Part shown: positions 20,943 to 29,271 of the stretch, piece after piece
Layout: the number at the start of each line of letters is the position of its first letter
Position numbering within the stretch: position 1 is the stretch's first letter
Virus record (IMG/VR): IMGVR_UViG_3300035688_000030
Span: 1-36,216 of that record
Length of the DNA stretch: 36,216 bases
DNA from: a virus
Reading direction: 5' to 3' (one strand)
Notes under the pieces: model-generated
Seen by the model: the letters and a program-made list of their open reading frames with translations, nothing else
Told to the model about the DNA's origin: nothing
The model's database searches: none
Position numbers and translations under genes: made by a program

Positions 20943-21206
20943 ATGCAAGACGTAAAAATAGAAAAGAGGCCAGATTTGGCTTTAGTTAAGAAAAAAGATT
21001 TTGAGCCAGTGTGCTATAACTGCAGCAGCCAGTGCGACCGCTATGATAAATGCAAAGGAGCGCAGAAGATGGCGAAGGCCGTTCAAGTCTGGTGGAACGG
21101 AAAACTAGTTGATATCATCTCAGACTTGGAGGCACGCAAGATCCTTGCAGACGGAAATGCAGTGCAAATCGCCGAGAACATGATTAAGATAACGCCTAAG
21201 TGGTGA
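20943..21206 (+). CDS. Hypothetical Cys-containing protein (87 aa)
   Basis: ATG at 20943 after AGAGGTTTAGGC. FEPVCYNCSSQCDRYDKC carries four cysteines in a C-x2-C-x3-C-x5-C arrangement, consistent with a zinc or iron-sulfur knuckle. The rest, VQVWWNGKLVDIISDLEARKILADGNAVQIAENMIKI, is a compact alpha/beta segment. First gene of the plus-strand operon ending with the ASCH protein. The upstream RNA structure suggests translational control. Function unknown. Confidence 0.65.
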   Translation: MQDVKIEKRPDLALVKKKDFEPVCYNCSSQCDRYDKCKGAQKMAKAVQVWWNGKLVDIISDLEARKILADGNAVQIAENMIKITPKW

Positions 21207-21210
21207 TGAA

Positions 21211-21459
21211 GTGCAGTCGAAGGGAAAGTTCTGGCCGCGCATAAGGCCGTTGATCTGGGAGAAGGCCCAGGATCTCTTCCAGGCAGAAGAGGCCAGGCAT
21301 ATGGAAGAGGATTTTAAGGGAATAACAGCAGAGAGGCACGAGCTGCGCCAGGCAGGATATTTTTATACCGCAAAACTGATAGTTTTGAGGGATCTCTGGT
21401 TGCAGAAGAAAGGCTTACCAACAAGTGATGAGGAGGCTCAACAGCATGGCCATTTTTAA
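21211..21459 (+). CDS. Hypothetical helical protein (82 aa)
   Basis: The start at 21211 follows the upstream stop by two bases (GTGATGAAGTGCAG). Sequence MQSKGKFWPRIRPLIWEKAQDLFQ and ERHELRQAGYFYTAKLIVLRDLWLQKK is mostly amphipathic helix. It overlaps the next gene by 14 bp, and its AGGAGGCTCAA provides the downstream Shine-Dalgarno. No family recognised. Confidence 0.55.
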   Translation: MQSKGKFWPRIRPLIWEKAQDLFQAEEARHMEEDFKGITAERHELRQAGYFYTAKLIVLRDLWLQKKGLPTSDEEAQQHGHF

Positions 21460-21775
21460 GCGGAAGTATATTCCCCTAGTTTTGGATGGTCGAAAGGTTC
21501 AGACGCGGCGTGTCCACAAGCAAGAGTGGCAAGTTGGCAAAACTTACGCGGTCCGGGACACGTGGTTCAGCAAGCCCCAAGGCCGCATAGTTGTTCTGCG
21601 AAAATTCAGGCAGCGGCTAGGAGATATCTCCACTGAAGATGTGAGAAAAGAAGGATTCAGCACCTTGGACGAGTTTGAGGAAGCGTGGATAAAAATTAAC
21701 GGCTCCTGGGACGCAGACAAAGTAGTGATCGTCTACGAGTTTAAGCTAGTTCGATCGCCAAGTCTCCAGAGATGA
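21446..21775 (+). CDS. ASCH-domain protein (109 aa)
   Basis: ATG at 21446 is eight bases after AGGAGG. MAIFKRKYIPLVLDGRKVQTRRVHK, GKTYAVRDTWF and RIVVLRKFRQRLGDIS...EEAW match the ASCH domain (pseudouridine-synthase-like beta-barrel), in which G-R-K-x-Q-T-R-R is the hallmark. ASCH proteins bind RNA or modified nucleosides, and some hydrolyse N4-acetylcytidine. It ends inside the 3' end of the convergent fibre gene (35-bp overlap). It may act on RNA during infection; substrate unknown. Confidence 0.8.
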   Translation: MAIFKRKYIPLVLDGRKVQTRRVHKQEWQVGKTYAVRDTWFSKPQGRIVVLRKFRQRLGDISTEDVRKEGFSTLDEFEEAWIKINGSWDADKVVIVYEFKLVRSPSLQR

Positions 21776-24095
21776 GGAATATCTTCTTTTTCGGGTCAGA
21801 TTTATTCATGGGTACGGCCTCATCCCCGATGATCATCATCATTTTCCCAGCCGGTGTGATTGGAAGCGCAAAATCTTTGAGGACCAGAAGCACAAGCGGA
21901 TGAGCAACACCTATAATCGAAACAATAATAATGTCGTTGCCTGTGCACTGGTCGAGGATACTTAATAAGCCGCTGATGCTTAAGCCCTCGAGTCCCTGAC
22001 AGGAATCTATGATGGCTACTTGTGCTTGAACAAAAAGTGAGTCTAAGCTTTCACCTATGTCTGAAACTGTTATAGCTCCGCTACCAGTAACTGAAACACC
22101 GTCAATTCCTTGCCCATTCTCGGTTATTGGAACTTGAGCCTGAAGAGACAATATATCAGAACCCAACCCCGAATCAGAGACGGGAACATTGGCTTGAGCG
22201 GCTATTCCATCCAACCCAGAACCTGCCTCGCTTACTGGGACCCGCGCCTCAACTGCGATGGCATCATTTCCCGCTCCCGTTTCGACAACAGGAATTTGAC
22301 CCTGAATAGTTGCAGCATCAGAGCCTGAACCTACATCGCTTACCGGTATCTGGGCTTGAAGAGATATAGCGTCACTTCCTTGTCCTGTTTCGCCAACTGG
22401 AATCTGCCCTTGAACGTTTAATGTATCTGTGCCTGAACTTACATCAGAGATCGGAATTTGACCCTGAATCGCTGCCGTGTCTGAACCTGAACCAGAATCT
22501 GTAACTGGTACTTGCGCTTGAAGGCTAAGATCATCCGAACCTGAGCTTGAGTCTGACACGTTTATGGGTATTGCACCTGCACTCACATCTATACTATCTA
22601 AGCCGCTTCCAGAATCTGCAATGGGCAATTGTGCCTGTATTCCGACACTATCGGAACCTGAGCCCACATCACTTATCGGCAGTTGCGCTTGAATACTGAG
22701 AGCATCAGTACCTGAATTTGTTTCTGGGACCGAGACCTGCGCTTGAATCCCGATGGTGTCAGAGCCAGAGCCATTATCTGAAGCTAGAACTTGGTTAGCG
22801 CCCAATACAGCGTCTGTTCCCAAGCCCGTATCGGCCACTGTTAGTTGAGCCTGAAGAGACAAACTATCTGAGCCTGCGCCGCTATCGACGACTGGAATCT
22901 GAGCTTGCAGAGAAACATCGTCTAAGCCTGAACCCGCATCTGGAACGTTAATGTAAGTGTAAGCCTCTAGTATGACGTTTATGATGATCCATGAGGCTGC
23001 AGTGTAGGCTCCGCCGCCGTTCGTGTGATGTTCCGCGTCAAACTCATGCTGATCTGTGAGTATTAAGCTGCCGCTGCGGAGGCGGGTCCAAGTCGTCGTA
23101 GTTGTTATTTGTTCGCTATCGGTGACTATACTGCTGCTGGTGGCATCATAAAGTGCGTTGTATGCGTTCCAACTTGCGCTAGAACTCTTCATTGTTGCTT
23201 CATAATAGAATGTTAAATTAGGGGGCAAATCGCTCTTGTCAAGAAGGGTTTGATTGTAGATACGTATGTACCCAGTAGAAGTCGTTGATGCTGGGTCTGC
23301 GGTTTTCTTCCGCAGTTGCGTTTTAGTTATTGTTCCGCTTTGCTGGATGATTAGCCTTGCGCCTGTTACCGTGTTTGTTTTGCCGCTTGAACTGCGTTTT
23401 TTAACTACGTATTCCTTTCCGTCTATAAGCGTGATGGAGCTTGAACGCACGCGTCTAGGCACCGCATTTGTGGTGGCAATTTCGACGACCTCTATGTTAT
23501 CAGTCTTGTTCCATAAGCTCACTTCAACGCTTTTGCCGCTTTGTGAACTGTAGAAGCAAGCCTCAAAATATGAGGTTACAGTGCCATCGCGGGGTGCTGA
23601 CTCATAAAGGTATATCGGCTGGTTCAAAAGGTTAACTGCTGTAGCGCTTGTTGTAGTTTCATTAGCTGCGCCGATTTCTATTTGCTCCTCTCCCGACGTC
23701 CACTCTCCATATTCCGTTATGTCATCGATAATTATGATACGGGCTGCTCTTACCCAACACGGATTCGAAAAGCCAGTTTTAAGCTGAAATTTGAACTCAT
23801 GGAAGCTAGTGAGCGAGATAGGTCCGGACCTTACGCGGGTAGTAATAGAAGATGACGTAGAGACTTCACTGCCACTAACGGCTGCACCGCTTGTAACGTC
23901 ATAGAGCTGAGCATAAACAGTACCAGGTGCTGCTGCAATGTTCAAGTCCGCCTCAAAATAGAAAGTTGGTAAAACAAACTTGCTGGTGTCGAGGTAGCCG
24001 TTTTGCAGGTAAGCATTTGCGGGGTCAACGTAACTAGCGCTAAGTGAGCTTACGTTAGCGTCCAGCAGGTCGATCTGATACTCAACTTTCGCCAA
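21741..24095 (-). CDS. Repeat-rich tail fibre/adhesin (784 aa)
   Basis: The last gene of the structural operon. Residues ~1-380 comprise about three beta-sandwich-like repeats of ~125 residues (LPTFYFEADL, SYFEACFYSS, LTFYYEATMK mark equivalent strands, each followed by a TRVRSG/RRVRSS/TRLRSG turn). Then 19 tandem repeats of 18 residues, consensus IPVSDSGSGSDSLSLQAQ, span DNA 21915-22952. A short C-terminal domain of ~60 residues ends the protein. Asp/Gly-rich turns at a fixed period suggest a calcium-binding or beta-solenoid stalk. Inferred role: host recognition fibre. The repeat count probably varies by recombination. Confidence 0.82.
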   Translation of the reverse strand: MAKVEYQIDLLDANVSSLSASYVDPANAYLQNGYLDTSKFVLPTFYFEADLNIAAAPGTVYAQLYDVTSGAAVSGSEVSTSSSITTRVRSGPISLTSFHEFKFQLKTGFSNPCWVRAARIIIIDDITEYGEWTSGEEQIEIGAANETTTSATAVNLLNQPIYLYESAPRDGTVTSYFEACFYSSQSGKSVEVSLWNKTDNIEVVEIATTNAVPRRVRSSSITLIDGKEYVVKKRSSSGKTNTVTGARLIIQQSGTITKTQLRKKTADPASTTSTGYIRIYNQTLLDKSDLPPNLTFYYEATMKSSSASWNAYNALYDATSSSIVTDSEQITTTTTWTRLRSGSLILTDQHEFDAEHHTNGGGAYTAASWIIINVILEAYTYINVPDAGSGLDDVSLQAQIPVVDSGAGSDSLSLQAQLTVADTGLGTDAVLGANQVLASDNGSGSDTIGIQAQVSVPETNSGTDALSIQAQLPISDVGSGSDSVGIQAQLPIADSGSGLDSIDVSAGAIPINVSDSSSGSDDLSLQAQVPVTDSGSGSDTAAIQGQIPISDVSSGTDTLNVQGQIPVGETGQGSDAISLQAQIPVSDVGSGSDAATIQGQIPVVETGAGNDAIAVEARVPVSEAGSGLDGIAAQANVPVSDSGLGSDILSLQAQVPITENGQGIDGVSVTGSGAITVSDIGESLDSLFVQAQVAIIDSCQGLEGLSISGLLSILDQCTGNDIIIVSIIGVAHPLVLLVLKDFALPITPAGKMMMIIGDEAVPMNKSDPKKKIFLISGDLAIELA
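21915..22952. repeat. 19 x 54-bp coding repeats in the fibre gene
   Basis: A 54-base period encodes 18-residue units V-P-[IV]-x-D-x-G-x-G-x-D-x-[IL]-x-[ILV]-Q-[AG]-Q on the minus strand. DNA copies have diverged considerably, so the period is selected at protein level. Two units carry one or two extra residues (near 22560 and 22080). Confidence 0.9.
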
Positions 24096-24098
24096 AAG

Positions 24099-24557
24099 TC
24101 AGCCGCCCTTGACCGTGATTAATTCTGCATAAGCATTTTTCATTTTGGTTATTTGCGATGGACTTAGTGTTCCTTCAACCCAGATTTGCAGCACGTCATG
24201 TGTCGGCTGCGCCCAGAACACCCATTTAATCTTTATTCCCGTGGCTGATTCAATGGCACTCCAAGCGTCATGTAGGTCTTTGACTTGAAAAACAGTGAAG
24301 CCTATTCGGCTCTTGGGATAGAGCCCAGCGTCTATTTGGCTCATAAACGCGTCAAGTGCAGCCTTCTCCACGTCGGATAATTGCCTAGCGCTATGAACAA
24401 TTATTGTGTCCTGATTTGCACTGAAACCGCAGAACCAGTCGTTACTATCAGGCCGAATCTTGAATGCCTCAAATAGTTTAACCATCAGTGTCCAGTAGTC
24501 CCAATTCTCGCTAAGTTTCGGATACGAATACTGAAAAAGGGGGATCAGACTCATCAT
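24099..24557 (-). CDS. Tail-associated protein, unknown (152 aa)
   Basis: 152 residues: MMSLIPLFQYSYPKLSENWDYW, then an alpha/beta region with SANQDTIIVHSARQLSDVEKAALDAFM and a second half with VFQVKDLHDAWSAIESATG, VFWAQPTHDVLQIWVEGTLSPSQITKMKNAYAELI. The two halves look like a duplicated ferredoxin-like unit (strand, DVEKAALDAFM versus SPSQITKMKNAYAEL helix). It lies between fibre and tail-tip genes. Possible fibre assembly or attachment factor. No family recognised. Confidence 0.6.
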   Translation of the reverse strand: MMSLIPLFQYSYPKLSENWDYWTLMVKLFEAFKIRPDSNDWFCGFSANQDTIIVHSARQLSDVEKAALDAFMSQIDAGLYPKSRIGFTVFQVKDLHDAWSAIESATGIKIKWVFWAQPTHDVLQIWVEGTLSPSQITKMKNAYAELITVKGG

Positions 24558-24587
24558 CTTTCACTGTCCTTATAGCATAAGTTCTAC

Positions 24588-25193
24588 CTAAGACCACGTT
24601 ATGGTGACAGTAAGAACCCAAGTTTGCCCGCTTGTCTTTGTACCCTGCGCTGAGACCTTGCGATTCAGATTCAGTCCCGAATCATCGGCGGCGTTTACGA
24701 CTGTAAACTCGTTCCAAGCGTAGTTGGCTTCTGTGCTGCCGTAAGTGCTTCGCCATGAAAGTGCTTGCCCGCTTCTGCTCGGATAACTTGCGTCCATGAT
24801 TCTCCAGAACTTGTTTGTTGCCGCTTGAAGTCCTGTCTGTGTTGCATTTTCGCCTGTGGCTGAGTCGCCAACTCCTGTTCTTGCGTTTGTGTTGTCCCAT
24901 TTTGTCGGTGTTGCGATTCCGGCGAGTAATTCTTCGAATGCTTGTATGCCTTCGTTGAGACAAACGTTGCCTTCGAATTCCACTGCGCCTAAGAATCGCT
25001 CGGGAAACATGGCAATGAGTTCTTCAACGCTCATGCCCTGTCTGCTCAGTTTTGCGATCTCGTCCGTTGGATCGTCAAACTTGTGTATCTGCCATGTCGT
25101 CTTGCGCTTCATGCCGTCATGTATTTCAATCTTCTGTCCTCTCATGACGCTTACAGCGTCACTTCCTCTGACTTTATCAGATTGTCTAAGCAT
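24588..25193 (-). CDS. Virion tail-tip protein, unknown (201 aa)
   Basis: 201 residues. Contains VEFEGNVCLNEGIQAFEELLAG, WDNTNARTGVGDSATGENATQTGL and a beta-rich end SYPSRSGQALSWRSTYGSTEANYAWNEFTVVNA...TWVLTVTITWS. The NT-x-x-x-GVGDSAT segment followed by beta strands is a pattern I associate with environmental virus structural proteins of the tail tip; identity is not certain. The ATG overlaps the stop of the 51-residue gene. It lies in the tail module on the late transcript. Confidence 0.6.
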   Translation of the reverse strand: MLRQSDKVRGSDAVSVMRGQKIEIHDGMKRKTTWQIHKFDDPTDEIAKLSRQGMSVEELIAMFPERFLGAVEFEGNVCLNEGIQAFEELLAGIATPTKWDNTNARTGVGDSATGENATQTGLQAATNKFWRIMDASYPSRSGQALSWRSTYGSTEANYAWNEFTVVNAADDSGLNLNRKVSAQGTKTSGQTWVLTVTITWS

Positions 25194-25341
25194 TCGCCGC
25201 AGCCTCCACTATCGCGGGAAGAGCCAGCAGTTGTTTCTTCGTTGGATTTATCCGTATGCTCTGATCCGTGCTGATGAGCATTAACTGTCCGTCATCCAGC
25301 TTTATGAGTTCCCATTCCGCGTTCTTACAAATTGATTCCAT
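25186..25341 (-). CDS. Small tail-module protein (51 aa)
   Basis: ATG at 25341 with AGGAGTG upstream. MESICKNAEWELIKLDDGQL, MLISTDQSIRINPTKKQLLA, LPAIVEAAANA. It overlaps the next gene by 8 bp and fills the space between two structural genes. The beta-then-helix pattern is protein-like. Probably a minor structural or chaperone protein; family not recognised. Confidence 0.6.
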   Translation of the reverse strand: MESICKNAEWELIKLDDGQLMLISTDQSIRINPTKKQLLALPAIVEAAANA

Positions 25342-25376
25342 TTTCTATTCACTCCTGTCATGATGATTTTTCATGA

Positions 25377-25589
25377 CTATGATCTTGTGATGCTCATGAC
25401 ACTTCCAGCGCTGTAGCTGAAAGTTAAAGTGAAAAGCGTCGTACCACCCGACTCTTTGAAGATGATAGTATTTATTGAGCCGTCGTCATTCCAAGTGAAA
25501 TCAACTTGCTTAATCTTCTTGCCCGTCGGCGCAGCGGAGATGCTACTGAGAATCGCATCATGAATTGCCTCGCCACCCCAAACACTCAT
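25377..25589 (-). CDS. Small tail protein (70 aa)
   Basis: 70 residues: MSVWGGEAIHDAILSSISAA then beta strands IKQVDFTWNDDGSINTIIFKESGGTTLFTLTFSYSAGSVMSITRS. The beta half resembles short domains repeated in phage tail-tip proteins. The ATG overlaps the hub stop (ATATGAG), and GGTGAG is the Shine-Dalgarno. Probably a virion component. Confidence 0.6.
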   Translation of the reverse strand: MSVWGGEAIHDAILSSISAAPTGKKIKQVDFTWNDDGSINTIIFKESGGTTLFTLTFSYSAGSVMSITRS

Positions 25590-28294
25590 ATTGGTCCACT
25601 CACCTTTTCCTTACGTTTTCTACAGATCTTCATCCATAGCCGGTTCAGTTTGAAGCTCTTAGGACGCAACTTCCCGAAGAGCGCGAGATCCCCGTTTTCG
25701 TCAAGCAGCATTATCGCCTTCCCTTTTGGATTGAGGAAAGCAAGCCCCTTTCCCAGATTGAGGTTTTCGGCTTCTGTGATGCGAAAATCGTTTTTGAATA
25801 TTATATCTGTGGCATGCCAATTCGTGCAGTTTACAGCACCAGTTGCAAGACTGGAAGTTGTTATCCCTCCCGGGAATGTTACAACATCATTGAAATTATG
25901 GGGTATGCGCGCTTCATCGAATGTTCCAGAAGTAATGGCGCTGGCACTATGCGTGTGTGATGATGGTGGGTAAGTGCTTGGCTTGTCTGGAATATTCGCC
26001 CAGAATGCAGCACTCCAGAAGTCAGTGATTTTAGAACGCGTTAAGTCAGGAATTCGGGCAGCATCGAATATGCCTGAGGTTATGATGCCAGCGTCTGCAG
26101 TTACGTTCTGAAGAATCCTACCTGAAGTGATAACTTCAGTTGCTCCGATGCGAAGAGCCAACGCGTCGAAGTTATCGTCAGTCTTCAGGACGTCAGCAGC
26201 AGAACGATAAAGCTTCACGTCAGCGCCCGCGGATCCAGGACCCAGGTAGATGCCAGTAGTGTCTATTTGGACGTGGGGGTAAGTTGAGATTTTGATTAGA
26301 AGAGCGGTTCTTGCTGAAATGTACTCTGCGCGCATCCAAGACCAGTAGTAAGTATCATCACCAAGCTGTCCGACTCCAGGGTTAGTTGGAGCAAAAATGT
26401 GGTTTAGAGTAGCTGAGCCTGCTTTGTTCTTCGTGCGGAACCAGAAATATTCTGCTCCGTCTGAAAAGGGCCCCAAGTAAGATGGGCTTAGCCAGCCTGA
26501 AATGCGGTCAGAACCCCCTAAGCTCGGACCAGACCAGATAGCGCCGGATTCGTCGCCTGCTTCATGCGTCGTCTTATGCGGTGGGGATTGAGCGGCTAAG
26601 ACTGCGATTATTTGTGAAAGTGCTGAGCCTTTTCCAAGCTTGACTCTCGCAAGCTTTTCAACCGTAACTGTCGTCGCTCTGAGGCCGTAAAGATAGTCTG
26701 CCAGGAGAGGCGGAACCTTTCCCAAGTCAAACGTGAGTTCGAGCGTTTGGCTATTTGCATAGACGTGATAGTCAACAGCTTCGATGCGGTAATCCCCGTT
26801 AATGTTCTCGTTGTACAGATGGACGTGAATCTTATCAGCTGCCAGAGGTGGCGTCGTGCCGTAATCTATGATTGTGCTTCTCACGGTCAAATAGTCTGCT
26901 GGATCCTTGAAGTAAGCGAGGAGAGACTTTGCCCTCAAATCACATTCATTGTCAGAAGCAAGCTCATCATCAGTTTCAGTGAGCTCACGCAGGCCATAGA
27001 GGGCCTGGCTAGCAGAGTCTTGTTCTAACGCTGAAAATCTCCCATTCTTGAAGTAAAGCTGGTCGATATGAAGTGTTGAGCGCCCGAGCCCGCTTTTAGT
27101 CACATAACCCTCGATGTAGACCAAAACCTTGTTTATGTTCTTCCAGTTGGGGCTCCCTGTCTTCGTCCAGGCAGGCGTCGTTCCAGACGCTGTCTCGTAT
27201 GGTTTGCCGATTTTCTCGTCATGATAAATCCAGCGGACGTCTGCAGCTTCGCTTTTGGTGAGGACGAATTCTTTCTGGAAGTAGTTGCTATCATCAGTCA
27301 TCAGTTGAATCCGGATCTTGCTGCAGCGATATTCACACCCGGAATCCAAGTCTTCGCCCGTTGCTCTCAATACAGCACATATGCTCTGATACCCGTAGTC
27401 GCCGCCGCATCCCATTGGCGATGCTAACGTATATTTTGCCCAGCCGCTCGTCGTTCCTGCTCGGCCTGTGCGGAGCTTTATGCTTGCCGTTCCAGCAACT
27501 TTGTCGCTTGAATCAGCCGTAAGTGTTGAGCCGCCTGCGTCATGCGTCCAGCCTGTTATCGTTTCAGTCCAAGCGTCCATGTCTGAAGGGTTAACCTTCG
27601 CTGCCATCCCGTAAGCTATGATCTTGTTTCGGACCCTGTGAATGTCTCTTTTGTAACTGCCAACCTCAACATTATCGACCAGACTTATCGACGCGCTCTT
27701 GCTGTTCTTTGCGAAAAACTCGAACTTCCCATCTGGCGCCACGCGAAAATCGTAGCCTATGACGCCAGCTTTGTCGCTGCTTTCAGCAATGTATTTCAGG
27801 ACGTCCCAGAGAGGCGTATTCTCGTATTCCAGCTTGTTAAACGTCGTGTCAGTGTTTTCAACAAGCTCCGTCCCGCCTCTATTATGACTCAAAATCGCAT
27901 AGTTATCCATGAGGTCCTTGACTACGGTCTCGCCCTTGCTCGAGGAGTAGTCTTTAGTGATGACCCGCCTGAACAGTTTCTCGCCAAGGCACCTGCCTGA
28001 AACAGTAACGTAGTTCTCGTCTGGGTTGGGATGCTCGTATTCGACGCTTTCAACGTGGCAAGCTATTATTGGGGGGAGGTTTGAGCCGCGGCCGATGTTT
28101 ATGCTCCCATCCAAGCCCACCGTGATAGGCGAGGATCCGCCCGGACTGTACTTCTTATCCCAATTCTGCAGCTTCACGCTGAACGAAGATACTTCCTTCG
28201 TGCAACCCAGGTGAACGTTCAGGTCTATGATGTCGCCTTGGGGTGGAGTGACTGAGCCGAAACTCATGCTTACGACGGGAAGGGCAACGCTCAA
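25586..28294 (-). CDS. Baseplate hub / tail-tip protein (902 aa)
   Basis: TTG start immediately after the upstream stop. Residues ~1-230 resemble gp27/gpD-type hub domains (KLQNWDKKYSPGG, CHVESVEYEHP, VTVSGRCLGEKLFRRVITKDY). Residues ~240-420 look like a carbohydrate-binding beta-sandwich (WTHDAGGSTLTADSSDKVAGTASIKL ... HIDQLYFKNG). A second hub-like stretch (LTVRSTIIDYGTTPPLAADKIHVHLYNENINGDYRIEAVDY) follows. The last ~300 residues are fibre-like, with the repeat ITSGTFDEARIP/ITSGIFDAARIP. Such proteins cap the tail tube and carry receptor-binding parts. It follows the tape-measure gene as expected. Confidence 0.82.
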   Translation of the reverse strand: MSVALPVVSMSFGSVTPPQGDIIDLNVHLGCTKEVSSFSVKLQNWDKKYSPGGSSPITVGLDGSINIGRGSNLPPIIACHVESVEYEHPNPDENYVTVSGRCLGEKLFRRVITKDYSSSKGETVVKDLMDNYAILSHNRGGTELVENTDTTFNKLEYENTPLWDVLKYIAESSDKAGVIGYDFRVAPDGKFEFFAKNSKSASISLVDNVEVGSYKRDIHRVRNKIIAYGMAAKVNPSDMDAWTETITGWTHDAGGSTLTADSSDKVAGTASIKLRTGRAGTTSGWAKYTLASPMGCGGDYGYQSICAVLRATGEDLDSGCEYRCSKIRIQLMTDDSNYFQKEFVLTKSEAADVRWIYHDEKIGKPYETASGTTPAWTKTGSPNWKNINKVLVYIEGYVTKSGLGRSTLHIDQLYFKNGRFSALEQDSASQALYGLRELTETDDELASDNECDLRAKSLLAYFKDPADYLTVRSTIIDYGTTPPLAADKIHVHLYNENINGDYRIEAVDYHVYANSQTLELTFDLGKVPPLLADYLYGLRATTVTVEKLARVKLGKGSALSQIIAVLAAQSPPHKTTHEAGDESGAIWSGPSLGGSDRISGWLSPSYLGPFSDGAEYFWFRTKNKAGSATLNHIFAPTNPGVGQLGDDTYYWSWMRAEYISARTALLIKISTYPHVQIDTTGIYLGPGSAGADVKLYRSAADVLKTDDNFDALALRIGATEVITSGRILQNVTADAGIITSGIFDAARIPDLTRSKITDFWSAAFWANIPDKPSTYPPSSHTHSASAITSGTFDEARIPHNFNDVVTFPGGITTSSLATGAVNCTNWHATDIIFKNDFRITEAENLNLGKGLAFLNPKGKAIMLLDENGDLALFGKLRPKSFKLNRLWMKICRKRKEKVSGPI

Positions 28295-28900
28295 CTATTC
28301 TACCCCATGGCGATACATTGCTTCTTCGCCCGCACGTGTTATGCCATGCATTTTCGCGGGAGTCTCGGAAGCAGCTTCATTGTAGCCTTTGATAGCTGAG
28401 GTTGCAGCGTTCATGTTCGCTGCGAATATGGCTACTGCCGCTGCGGCAGCAACCAGGACGCCGATCCCTATTCCCGTTAGAGCGATCGCGGCTGCCTGGC
28501 TTATGTTGAAGGCGTTCTGGGCTGCTGTTGCGATAGCTAAGAATCCTGAATGTATCTTGTGAGCTATGCCTGAGAGACCTAAGACTGACGCGTTTGCTGT
28601 TTGTGTGGCAGTGTTTACGGCTACCGAGGCAGTGTGTCCGGTCGTTAGAAGTGTGAGGTAGGACTGCATTCTAGCAAATGTTGAGATCGTTGTGATGACA
28701 AGCATTATGGTGCGTACCCATTTGGACGTCTCTTTGTCTATGATGCCGAAGTCAGCTGCAAGCGTAGTCAGATGTATCCCCATCGAGCCCACAGTGCTTA
28801 TTGCCCTGGCAACTGATGTTAGGCTTACTTCAACGGCCTCACACGTAGGTGTGGCCTCGTTGACGCCGCGAATGACGAAGCTTATTTCTCCTAAACTCAT
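28295..28900 (-). CDS. Very short tape-measure-like protein (201 aa)
   Basis: 201 residues. Starts MSLGEISFVIRGVNEATPTC, then helical Thr/Ala-rich segments and a hydrophobic stretch SQAAAIALTGIGIGVLVAAAAAVAIFAANM (about 135-163), a hallmark of tape-measure proteins, followed by ATSAIKGYNEAASETP. The position between tail chaperones and hub is that of the tape measure. Family members usually have 600 or more residues, so tail length here should be small (by the usual 0.15 nm per residue, roughly 30 nm; inference). Confidence 0.65.
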   Translation of the reverse strand: MSLGEISFVIRGVNEATPTCEAVEVSLTSVARAISTVGSMGIHLTTLAADFGIIDKETSKWVRTIMLVITTISTFARMQSYLTLLTTGHTASVAVNTATQTANASVLGLSGIAHKIHSGFLAIATAAQNAFNISQAAAIALTGIGIGVLVAAAAAVAIFAANMNAATSAIKGYNEAASETPAKMHGITRAGEEAMYRHGVE

Positions 28901-29271
28901 TCTGCTGCTGCCTCTGTTGTTCCATGTTCGAAACTTGATTGAAGGATGGATAGAAGTCTAGGCGCTGTTTCCGCAAGGGCTCGTGTTAAGAAGTAGCGGG
29001 GCTGAATGTATGTTGTTCCGAATTCTTGGAAATAGGCGTAGGGCACGTAGCAGCCAACTTTGATTATCCAGCGGTATATTACTTGAGCGTAGATGCTCTG
29101 CATTAGACGTCCCGTTCGAATAGGCGCCAAGACCTTCGCACGCCACATCGTGTCTTCCGCTAATTCGACAAGGCCCTGTTGGATTTGCTCCTGCATGGCC
29201 TCGTCAAGCCGCCTAATCTTGCGAGCGAACGCTTCAATGTCGCTGGCTTCAACTCGGATCTCGATGCTCAA
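28897..29271 (-). CDS. HK97 gp10-like tail completion protein
   Basis: 124 residues. MSIEIRVEASDIEAFARKIRRLDEAM, LAEDTMWRAKVLAPIRTGRLMQSIYAQ and VPYAYFQEFGTTYIQPRYFLTRAL match the HK97 gp10 family (APIRTGRLxxSI ... YAxxxEFGT...PRPFL). These proteins help complete or join the tail to the head. Its place after the tail chaperones rather than before the tail tube is unusual. All signature residues are present. Confidence 0.82.
   Translation of the reverse strand: MSIEIRVEASDIEAFARKIRRLDEAMQEQIQQGLVELAEDTMWRAKVLAPIRTGRLMQSIYAQVIYRWIIKVGCYVPYAYFQEFGTTYIQPRYFLTRALAETAPRLLSILQSSFEHGTTEAAAE

Noticed and set aside
24386-24393. A third TAGCGCTA core flanked by ATAATTG...CAATTAT, as a possible parS copy
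   Set aside because: Only the 8-base core matches the other two sites. The arms differ, and the spacing to the flanking repeat is asymmetric, inside a tail gene.
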